A stretch of DNA of 12,431 nt from Lentisphaeria bacterium (GTDB taxonomy: Bacteria > Verrucomicrobiota > Lentisphaeria > Victivallales > Victivallaceae), in NCBI GenBank assembly GCA_018265615.1, contig JABLYX010000097.1:1-12431 (forward strand). Reading direction: 5' to 3'. This document shows positions 6,947-12,431 of the stretch, in pieces. The translations under genes and the position numbers were made by a program. Position 1 is the first letter of the stretch. Every line of letters begins with the position of its first letter. The notes beneath the pieces are model-generated. The model ran no database searches, had not been told where the DNA came from, and saw nothing but the letters and a program-made list of their open reading frames with translations.

Positions 6947-7792
6947 ATGACCGGAAGAATCGTTTTCTCTTATGCAGGACACTATCGCGACAATCTGCCG
7001 AACCCGCACCACTCGCACCGGGGGACCGAACTAGTGTTCATCCTGAAAGGATACTGCGAAACCGCGTTCGACAACGGCGCAACCCTGAGCGGAGGCGCGG
7101 GAACCGTTTTCGTCACGCCGCCCGAACTCGCGCACCAGCAGAGCAATACGCCGGACTGCGAAACGCTGTACGTCGTCCAGGAGACGGCCGACAGCGGGCT
7201 CAATACGGAGCTGCGCTCAATCGAAACCGGGGACGACCCCCTGCTGCGCCAGTGGTTCATGAACCTTCTGGAGCTCAATTCCGCCTACGTTGTCGATCAG
7301 GCGTCGGCACTGCTCGAAGCGGTCTGGGCCCGGCTGGCGCAGATCGAGCAGCAGAGCGACCACCGGAACGGGCTGCACGGGAAGGTCCGTTCCGCAATCG
7401 AGTACCTTGAGCAATCCTATATGAAATCGTTCTCCGTCTCCGGCCTGGCGGCCCGCATCGGGGTCAGCCAGAGCCACCTGAACAGCCTCTTCCGCCAAAG
7501 CTTCGGCGTCGGCCCCCAGACCTACCTGACCGCGGTGCGGATGAGACAGGCGAGGCTCATGCTGCTGAACCCGTATTTCAACATCGCTGAGGTCGCGGAA
7601 AAAACCGGATACCGGGAAGCAAACTACTTCACCCGGATCTTCCGGCAGTTCCACGGCGTGACGCCGGGCGAATACCGGAAGGCCCCCTCCGAAACCGCCG
7701 ATCAGCTGCAGATCGTGCCGGGAAACGGCCGCCTCTCCGGCGGAAAGGCGGGGGAACCGCGGCTCGTCCGTTCGAATTCGATCATTTCCTGA
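6947..7792 (+). CDS. AraC-family transcription regulator, 281 aa
   Basis: The N-terminal part (about residues 5-80) is an AraC-type cupin: HHSHRGTELVFILKG and GTVFVTPPELAH are the usual metal- or ligand-pocket segments. The C-terminal part holds two helix-turn-helix units at about 163-187 (SVSGLAARIGVSQSHLNSLF) and 211-240 (FNIAEVAEKTGYREANYFTR, then IFRQFHGVTP), the classic AraC/XylS DNA-binding domain. Such regulators typically activate sugar-use genes. I chose ATG 6947 because AAGGAGG precedes it with normal spacing; the open frame continues upstream to 6815, but that part crosses the promoter. The gene is divergent from the pseudopilin/hydrolase operon and shares a 3-base gap between -35 boxes with it, so that operon is the obvious target. 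About 35 residues follow the usual domain end, a low-complexity tail that overlaps the convergent gene remnant by 11 bases. Confidence 0.94.
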   Translation: MTGRIVFSYAGHYRDNLPNPHHSHRGTELVFILKGYCETAFDNGATLSGGAGTVFVTPPELAHQQSNTPDCETLYVVQETADSGLNTELRSIETGDDPLLRQWFMNLLELNSAYVVDQASALLEAVWARLAQIEQQSDHRNGLHGKVRSAIEYLEQSYMKSFSVSGLAARIGVSQSHLNSLFRQSFGVGPQTYLTAVRMRQARLMLLNPYFNIAEVAEKTGYREANYFTRIFRQFHGVTPGEYRKAPSETADQLQIVPGNGRLSGGKAGEPRLVRSNSIIS

Positions 7793-7985
7793 CCCGCTGC
7801 ACCGGGTCGAACTGGCGGAGCTTCTTCAGGCGGCCGCGACAGCAGGAGGCGGGATAAAACGCCGGCGGGCGCGTGAAGCGCTCGCCCGGCAGCCCGCCGA
7901 GGGACATCTGCAAAATGCTCTTTTCACGCTCCGGGATCTCCCGCGACTTCACGAACTGGAACATGTACATGATGTCGAGCGTCAA
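7782..7985 (-). pseudogene. 3' remnant of a GC-rich host gene, truncated upstream
   Basis: A minus-strand frame of about 67 codons ends in TGA at 7784-7782, convergent with and overlapping the AraC-family gene. Composition matches the GC-rich host genes, and the peptide (LDIMYMFQFVKSREIPEREK, later LGGLPGERFTRPPAFYPA) reads like a genuine protein C-terminus. The frame stays open upstream to about 8039, but beyond about 7990 it enters a GC hairpin and AT-rich insertion-sequence DNA. No proper start is present. I interpret it as the tail of a gene cut by the IS1595-family insertion or a later deletion. The family is not recognised. Confidence 0.55.
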
Positions 7986-7990
7986 ATACC

Positions 7991-8006
7991 CCGGGGCTTG
8001 CCCCGG
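7991..8006. repeat. GC-rich hairpin at the host/AT-rich junction
   Basis: CCGGGGC-TT-GCCCCGG is a perfect 7-bp stem with a 2-base loop. No T-run follows on the plus strand, so it is not a classic terminator there. It lies exactly where host-like composition gives way to AT-rich DNA, and may belong to the insertion-sequence end or its target. Confidence 0.5.
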
Positions 8007-8784
8007 AGACAGCCTGAACCGGAAGAAAAAATAAAAGGTTCAAGATAACTTCAGAGGATTTTCTCCAAGCGATTTTAAGAGCAGTTTGTAAATATCATGC
8101 TTTCTATAATTGAATCGAAACTCACATTCTTTCAGGTGCAAATAAAAGGTATTTTTCGAGATTCCTTCAAATTTGCCAAGCCTGGCCTTTGCCAATCCCC
8201 AAAAGTTTTCAATTCCATTAATATGGGCGTGTCCATTGGCGAATTCATTCTCTCCATGCTTGGCTCGATAATGCTTACGATAACCAAAATCAACCAAGCC
8301 ATCGCAGGTTTTAAAACCATCTGTACAGATTACAGAATCTTTGCTCACACGCTCTTTTATAATCGGGTAAAGTTCTTTTACATAGCAATTTTCAACAACC
8401 TGAGTATAAACTTTGCCGCCTCGCTTAATCAATCCGAAAACGATCTGTTTACCCCTTACGCCGCGTCCTCTGACTCCACGCACTCGGTGATGCACCAAAG
8501 TAGCTCTCATCCATTTCAATGCAGCCTTTTTCAAAGATACTTTCGACCTCGCAGAGCTCTGCAATCCGTTGCCTGGGCATTTAAAAACTTGTTTATCGTA
8601 ATGCGACTGACGTTTGTCATCTCCGCGATTTCAGTGGCTTCAGTATCATGCGAAAAGCAACGAATTATCTCCCGAGTTTTGCCTTCAGAAAGATGCGAAC
8701 GAATTATGTATTTGATGCTCTGCAATATCAGGAGTCAGAAACATGCTGAAGACAGGTATTTCTTTATGTTTCAGTGTATTATCC
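8005..8784 (-). mobile_element. Decayed IS1595-family (ISXO2-like) insertion sequence, ends tentative
   Basis: The core is a recognisable but frameshifted transposase. The ends are proposed from a degenerate inverted repeat: reading inward from the left, GGAGACAG-CCTGAA-4 bases-AAGAAA (8005-8027); reading inward from the right on the minus strand, GGATAATACACTGAA-5 bases-AAGAAA (8784-8759). The resulting length of about 780 bases is reasonable for a single-gene element. No target duplication is visible, and the flanking sequences differ completely in composition, so ends or flanks may have been lost. Confidence 0.5.
8040..8725 (-). pseudogene. IS1595-family (ISXO2-like) transposase, two frameshifts
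   Basis: A DDE transposase split over three frames. The N-terminal part (8725 to about 8580) has a helix-turn-helix: LSEGKTREIIRCF, then AEMTNVSRITINKFLNA. The middle frame (about 8580-8490) reads RIAELCEVESIFEKG, then IEMDESYFGA, which carries the first catalytic Asp. The third frame (about 8490-8040) gives RVRGVRGRGVRGKQIVFGLI, ICTDGFKTCDGL with the second Asp, HINGIENFWGLAK with the third acidic residue, and FYLHLKECEFRFNYR, ending ENPLKLS. One extra base near 8572-8580 and another near 8484-8495 explain both breaks. Joined, the product would be nearly full length for the ISXO2-like group. In its current form it cannot make active transposase, unless both shifts are sequencing errors. Confidence 0.85.
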
Positions 8785-9002
8785 CATATCTCTCCTTTAT
8801 GAATGCTCTCAGGCAATAGGGGGTTTACATTTTCATCTAAATACGCTTGAGAGCATTTCTTATTTTCATTCAAATACGTTCTTGTGTTTTCGTAAAGTTC
8901 AAAAAACCTTCCTTGACCTTGCGTCGCGATATTATTTGCGTGCAAAACAATACAGGAAAGAATAAAACAGGATAAAAATCCAACAAATTTAATGTAAGTC
9001 AC
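8685..9002 (-). CDS. Small secreted protein of unknown function, 3' end probably replaced by IS sequence
   Basis: A 105-codon frame from a GTG at 9002, preceded by AAAGG. The first about 22 residues form a signal peptide (FVGFLSCFILSCIVLHA), followed by a polar chain (RFFELYENTRTYLNENKK). It begins 15 bases after the metallopeptidase remnant, on the same strand, with the same AT-rich composition. From about codon 73 the frame enters the proposed end of the IS1595-family element, and the last 13 codons overlap the transposase N-terminus. The original C-terminus is therefore probably lost. No family is recognised. It may be a non-functional leftover of the same locus as the peptidase. Confidence 0.4.
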   Translation of the reverse strand: MTYIKFVGFLSCFILSCIVLHANNIATQGQGRFFELYENTRTYLNENKKCSQAYLDENVNPLLPESIHKGEIWDNTLKHKEIPVFSMFLTPDIAEHQIHNSFASF

Positions 9003-9017
9003 CCCATTCTGCCTTTC

Positions 9018-9452
9018 TTAATTTATCGGCGTGGCTGTTTGACACATTAATGCATCTTTATCCGTATTTCTGTGGTACAAACCCATGCAATGTCCAAGTT
9101 CATAAGGAGGAGTCCGTGCATCTGCACCATGAGATATCCATGAGTCCCGGGCAGGAATACCGTCAGCCTGACCTGAAATAATATACCCAGGTTTAGATGA
9201 TGCGATAGTACCGACTAAATGAAACTGAACATGATCATAGTTTGCTGCATCAGCATTGGCGGCATAAAAATCCTCTCTGAGTTGCTCCAGCATCGGTTTG
9301 CTCCAAGAGGTTGAAGAATTTATGGGAATGACCGCTCCAGATGCCATCAACCATGAAAGCGAATAAGCGGTCGTCGTTTGATTGACAGAAACCACTGCTT
9401 GTGAAAAGCAACTATATGAAGAAGCAGCAGCTCCGTTAATACCGGATTGTGT
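9018..9452 (-). pseudogene. 3' remnant of a metzincin-like metallopeptidase with altered zinc site
   Basis: The frame is open from the IS5-family end (9452) to TAA at 9020-9018. The C-terminal part has PPYELGHCMGLYHRNTD, then ALM. This matches the metzincin pattern HExGHxxGxxH plus a downstream Met, as in secreted zinc peptidases of M10/M12/M43 type, but the first zinc His is Tyr (codon TAT, one transition from CAT). Upstream, LEQLREDFYAANADAANYDH resembles the helix found before the active site in M43-like enzymes. No start with a ribosome site or signal peptide is present. The insertion sequence abuts the frame, and only about 34 bases separate that element from the next intact gene, so the 5' part is lost. 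A GTG at 9395 could start a 125-residue fragment, but activity is unlikely. Confidence 0.6.
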
Positions 9453-9462
9453 TCACACTATT
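9445..9462 (+). repeat. IS5-family element, left inverted repeat
   Basis: GATTGTGTTCACACTATT. It pairs with the reverse complement of 10243-10260, matching 16 of 18 bases. The transposase stop (TGA, 9455-9453) lies within it. Confidence 0.75.
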
Positions 9463-10209
9463 GAGTCTATAGTCATAGCAAATAAAATGAATCCTGCGAA
9501 AATGATATCGTGCTTATCGTAACGCGTGAATATTTTACGAAACCTCTTCAATCGCAAGAAGAATCGCTCAACTTCATTTCTGCGCTTACAGATAGTTTTG
9601 TCGTATTCCCAAGACTCTTTCCTGTTTTGCCTTGGTGGCACGACCGGAATATATCCCTACTCCGCTGCCAACGCTCGTGTTTTATCGCCCTCACAGGTGC
9701 GATCCACAATCAGATAACGATGCGCTTCATTGACGGCAGTGAAATTCAAGAGTTTCCGCCCTTCCGGACCATCACCCGCATTTCCTGCCGAGAGCGAGAA
9801 TGAAACCGCCGCACGGCCAAATGCGGTGACCATATGAAGCTTGGTTGTGAGTCCTCCTCGTGATCAACCAATTCCCTGCTTACCGCTTTTTTTAAAGCAC
9901 CGGTTCCATTGGGGTGAACTTTCATGCCTGTACTATCCAGGCATACCGCCTCCATTTTTATGCGGATAACATTTTCCTGTTGAAGCGCTTCAACAAGACG
10001 CTGCAAACACCATTTTTGCTCCAGCGATTCATGCGCATGTAAACCGTATGCCAATTACCACAGGATTTCGGCAATACCCTCCGTTTGCAGCCGTTTTCCG
10101 TGACATAAAGAATCGCATTCACCGATTGAAGATTGCTCATGCTCACATTGCCGCGTTGCCGAGGCAGGTATTTCGCAATTTTTCCGTATTGTTCCTGATT
10201 GAGTTCCAT
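9453..10209 (-). pseudogene. IS5-family (IS427-like) transposase with frameshift and two nonsense codons
   Basis: The N-terminal frame starts at ATG 10209 (MELNQEQYGKIAKYLPRQRG, later NLQSVNAILYVTENGCK, GNWHTVYMRMNRWSKNGV). It breaks at 10005-10007, where three T's stand and a fourth would restore LQRLVEALQQENVIR in the next frame. The second frame carries the first catalytic Asp (CLDSTGMKVHPNGTGALKK) up to a run of seven A's (plus-strand T's 9887-9893), where a -1 shift leads to the third frame. That frame has GLTTKLHMVTAFGR, the second Asp (LIVDRTCEGDKTRAL), and the Glu of RRNEVERFFLRLKRFRK. It also has in-frame stops TGA at 9866-9864 and TAG at 9659-9657. The A7 site matches the natural programmed -1 shift known in this IS group; the T deletion and the two stops are true decay. 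Confidence 0.88.
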
Positions 10210-10242
10210 TCAGATAATACATCATGAATTTTACGGCTTTCA

Positions 10243-10260
10243 AATAGTGTTAACAAAATC
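10243..10260 (-). repeat. IS5-family element, right inverted repeat
   Basis: Reverse complement reads GATTTTGTTAACACTATT, differing from the left repeat at two of 18 positions. It lies about 35 bases upstream of the transposase start. Confidence 0.75.
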
Positions 10261-10294
10261 CAGGACAATCGTTGAAAATTCCACTCTCATATCA

Positions 10295-11143
10295 TCACGG
10301 AATCTCCAGCTCCGCAGCCAGCGGGAAATGGTCGCTGGAGGCCAGCCCGTCCTGAAAATCATCGATGACCCGGAAAGACCTGACGCGAATTTCCGGCGTC
10401 ACCCACAGATAATCGATCGGCTTTGAATATTTACGCCGCACGGGGTCGGGTTCGTAACCGTGATAAGTACCGGCCGGCCCAGCCGCCAGTTCCGCCCGGA
10501 GCCGGGCGTCGCACAACTTTTCGCCGGTGAGAAGCGCCGGTTTGTCACCGGGAAAGGAGTTGAAGTCTCCGGTCAAAATAACCGGATATCGCCGAAAATA
10601 CGGCTTGAGCCGTTCCAGAATCAGCACAATTCCGTTTTCTCTGGCTTCCGGGCTGATATGATCCAGATGGGTATTGACGAACAGGAACTCTCTTCCATTC
10701 CGGCGGTCTCGGAACAGGCCGCAGGTACAGATGCGCGCACAGGCGCTTCCCCACGATCGGGAACCGGGAGCTTCCGGTGTCTCGGAGAGCCAGAATGTGT
10801 TCTCTTCCAAACAGGCAAACCGTTCCGGGTCGTAGAAGATGCAGGAATATTCCCCGCCGCCTCCGGCCTCCCGTCCCCGGCCGATGCTGCGATAGCCGTT
10901 CTCGCTTTCGATCGTTGCGATCTGAGGAGCCATCGCCTCCTGCGCTCCGAAAATATCGAATTTTTCGCGTTTCAGCAGCGCAACGACACGCGGCCCCCGA
11001 TTCGGCCAGTCGTTCGGCGCGGTATCCTTTCCCAAATACCGGAGGTTGTAGGAACCGGCTTTCAGTTTGAGCGTTTCCCTGCCTTCCCCGGCACACTGCC
11101 AGACAACCGCCATCCCCATAAATATCAGACCGAGAAATTTCAT
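10295..11143 (-). CDS. Secreted endonuclease/exonuclease/phosphatase-family protein, 282 aa
   Basis: A member of the EEP (DNase I-like) metal-dependent phosphoesterase superfamily. All core motifs are present: SYNLRY (N33), QEA (E69), NTHLDH (H159), TGDFN (D193, N195), IDYLWV (D244) and SSDHFP (D271, H272). The N-terminus is a signal peptide (MKFLGLIFMGMAVVWQCAG) with no clear lipobox, so the enzyme acts outside the cytoplasm. Secreted EEP proteins cleave phosphodiesters in nucleic acids, phospholipids or sugar phosphates; the substrate cannot be told from the motifs. I chose ATG 11143 because AAAGGTG sits at good spacing, whereas the in-frame GTG at 11149 overlaps that site. It begins 27 bases after the stop of the upstream GH2-like gene, so they probably form an operon. 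Downstream the IS5-family element starts after about 34 bases, with no terminator visible. Confidence 0.92.
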   Translation of the reverse strand: MKFLGLIFMGMAVVWQCAGEGRETLKLKAGSYNLRYLGKDTAPNDWPNRGPRVVALLKREKFDIFGAQEAMAPQIATIESENGYRSIGRGREAGGGGEYSCIFYDPERFACLEENTFWLSETPEAPGSRSWGSACARICTCGLFRDRRNGREFLFVNTHLDHISPEARENGIVLILERLKPYFRRYPVILTGDFNSFPGDKPALLTGEKLCDARLRAELAAGPAGTYHGYEPDPVRRKYSKPIDYLWVTPEIRVRSFRVIDDFQDGLASSDHFPLAAELEIP

Positions 11144-11170
11144 TTTCACCTTTCAATTATTGATTCACCG

Positions 11171-12431
11171 CTACCAGCGGAAATACCCGTAAGGATCGTC
11201 CGCCGCTTCCGGGATATCCGTGTAAAAGCTCTTGCCGGAAACTCCCTTCAGCAACGGCAGGTTCAGAATGCCGCCCTGATGTTCGGTATCCAGACAACGT
11301 ATCGCCAGAACATTCCTCCCGGTTTTCAACACTCCGGCCGGAATCCTGTATTCTCGAGTGATCCAGCGCCTTTTTTCTCCGGTTTCGGAACCAATCGGAA
11401 CACCGTTGATCCAGACGTGCGTCTCCTGATTGATCGAACCGAGAAAGAGTTCAGCCAACCGTTCCGCCAGCCCCGGCGGCAGCGTGAATTCCAGCCGGAG
11501 CCAGAAACGTCCGTTACCGCGCGCCAGTTCGGGGAACTGCTCCTCAACCCAGCCGGGGACCCGTACCTTGCGCCAGTCGCGCCCTGGCCGGAAGCCAGCT
11601 TTCTGCCATCCCTGCCGCTCCCCCCTGTCCTGCGGATCGGCGCACAGCTGCCAACAGTCATTCGGCAGTTCGAATTCCCTCCGCCCCGCGGTTCGGTCAA
11701 GCATAGTGAAAAATCCGGAGCGGTAAGCGGCTCCGAGATTCGCCAGCAGCCGTGAAACCAGATAAGCAGTCCGGCGTCGCGTGGTACGGCAGCTGAATTC
11801 CGTTTCGGAAAATTTCCACGGCGGCAACTGCACGGCAACGACACATCCATCTCCTATTTTTTTCCGGCCAAGCATCCGCCCTCCCGGCGAGTCCGGGGAA
11901 AAGGCGTCAAACCGGACCTTCCCGCGCCAATGCAGTTCCGCATTGCCGATGCCCGCAAATTCCGGAATCTTCACCAATCCCGGAATATAATCAGAATAAA
12001 ATTCTCCGTTTTCCGCTTGGAATTCCCCGGGGAAAGCGCGGTTCAGCTCCTCTGCGGAAAGTCCGAGCGCGAGAATATTCATCCCCGCCGCAACCAGTTC
12101 GGAAAGTTTCCCGTCAGCTCCGCCCGGCCCCACTACCAGCAGGGAGTTTTCCGGCAGCGAGGCGGCATCGCGATACGGTGTAAACGGAATGCGCAACGCT
12201 TCCAGCAGAGCGGCTCCGGCCGCTTCCCCGGAGTAAAAGACCGCCCGTCTGGCGGCCGGCGCATAATGGTCCAGCTCAACCAGCGCCTGTACCAGAATCT
12301 TTTCCGCTTCCGGATCGGATTCCGTGCGCCGCGAAACCGCGTATTGGCAAAGCATGACGCAGCCGCGTCCTTCCGCCAGGCGCAACAGCGGCGCATACTG
12401 CAGATCGAATCCGCATGAAGCCGCGGGCAAC
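11171..12431 (-). CDS. C-terminal part of a GH2-like or beta-galactosidase-like protein, 5' end beyond window
   Basis: The frame is open from the right edge to TAG at 11173-11171, about 419 codons. Early residues contain GRGCVMLCQYAV, then DPEAEKILVQAL, and later GCVVAVQLPPWKF. These recall the class-I-amidotransferase-like or trimerisation-like segments of large beta-galactosidase-like enzymes. The last about 120 residues form a GH2 sugar-binding jelly-roll: WLRLEFTLP, ELFLGSINQETHVWINGVPI, REYRIPAGVLKTGRNVLAIRC and HQGGI. The catalytic domain, if present, lies outside the window, so activity is unproven. A TTG at the right edge should not be taken as the start, as no ribosome site can be judged and the fold is clearly C-terminal. 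It is followed closely by the secreted EEP-family gene, pointing to one glycan-degradation unit. Confidence 0.82.
   Translation of the reverse strand, partial: LPAASCGFDLQYAPLLRLAEGRGCVMLCQYAVSRRTESDPEAEKILVQALVELDHYAPAARRAVFYSGEAAGAALLEALRIPFTPYRDAASLPENSLLVVGPGGADGKLSELVAAGMNILALGLSAEELNRAFPGEFQAENGEFYSDYIPGLVKIPEFAGIGNAELHWRGKVRFDAFSPDSPGGRMLGRKKIGDGCVVAVQLPPWKFSETEFSCRTTRRRTAYLVSRLLANLGAAYRSGFFTMLDRTAGRREFELPNDCWQLCADPQDRGERQGWQKAGFRPGRDWRKVRVPGWVEEQFPELARGNGRFWLRLEFTLPPGLAERLAELFLGSINQETHVWINGVPIGSETGEKRRWITREYRIPAGVLKTGRNVLAIRCLDTEHQGGILNLPLLKGVSGKSFYTDIPEAADDPYGYFRW

Larger units (their letters stand above)
9445..10260 (-). mobile_element. IS5-family (IS427-like) insertion sequence, decayed
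   Basis: About 816 bp, bounded by imperfect inverted repeats and filled by a single broken transposase on the minus strand, a normal size for IS427-group elements. AT-rich relative to the chromosome. It lies between the secreted phosphatase/nuclease-family gene and the peptidase remnant and probably removed or displaced the peptidase 5' end. The exact outer bases and the target duplication are not certain. Confidence 0.75.

Noticed and set aside
7791..7808. GACCCG-6 bases-CGGGTC hairpin at the AraC-family stop codon, considered as a terminator
   Set aside because: Short 6-bp stem with no T-run after it in either direction.
8097..8819. 240-codon plus-strand frame across the IS1595-like element
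   Set aside because: It is antisense to the recognisable transposase segments and resembles no protein.
11147..11149. GTG as start of the EEP-family protein
   Set aside because: It overlaps the AAAGGTG ribosome site that serves the ATG two codons later.
12428..12430. TTG at the right edge as start of the GH2-like protein
   Set aside because: The visible part is clearly C-terminal (jelly-roll at the end, no signal peptide) and the frame continues to the edge.

Overview
The window looks like chromosomal DNA from a GC-rich bacterium of the Lentisphaerota (Victivallis-like), or a close PVC-group relative. The grounds are two pseudopilins of the FTLIELLVVIAIIAILA type with an H-X9-DG motif near the C-terminus, secreted carbohydrate-active enzymes, and one-component sugar-type regulators. 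The taxonomic call is an inference from gene style, not from a marker gene.

Layout. (a) 1-3372, minus strand: a tight operon of a GntR/LacI-type regulator, an H-X9-DG pseudopilin and a large secreted protein that runs off the left edge. The genes abut (TGA|ATG) or overlap by one base (TGATG). (b) 3495-6789, minus strand: a second pseudopilin followed directly (TAA|ATG) by an 821-residue secreted clan GH-A-type glycoside hydrolase, closed by a strong intrinsic terminator. (c) 6840-6900: back-to-back sigma70-type promoters whose -35 boxes form a short palindrome. One drives the pseudopilin/hydrolase operon and the other the divergent AraC-family regulator at 6947-7792. (d) About 7990-10290: an AT-rich, decayed island inside GC-rich DNA. 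It holds a frameshifted IS1595-family (ISXO2-like) transposase, a small secreted ORF cut off at its 3' end, the 3' remnant of a metzincin-like metallopeptidase whose first zinc histidine is Tyr, and an IS5-family (IS427-like) element with inverted repeats and a broken transposase. A GC-rich gene remnant (7782-7985) lies at the island's left edge. (e) 10295-12431, minus strand: a secreted endonuclease/exonuclease/phosphatase-family enzyme, downstream of the C-terminal part of a large GH2-like or beta-galactosidase-like protein that runs off the right edge.

Together the intact genes look like polysaccharide or glycan foraging loci. Each regulator appears to control a pseudopilin coupled to one large exported protein. 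The repeated regulator + pseudopilin + exported enzyme arrangement is the most interesting feature. The pseudopilin may take part in export or surface assembly of its partner, but this is inference. No RNA genes, CRISPR arrays or origins were seen.
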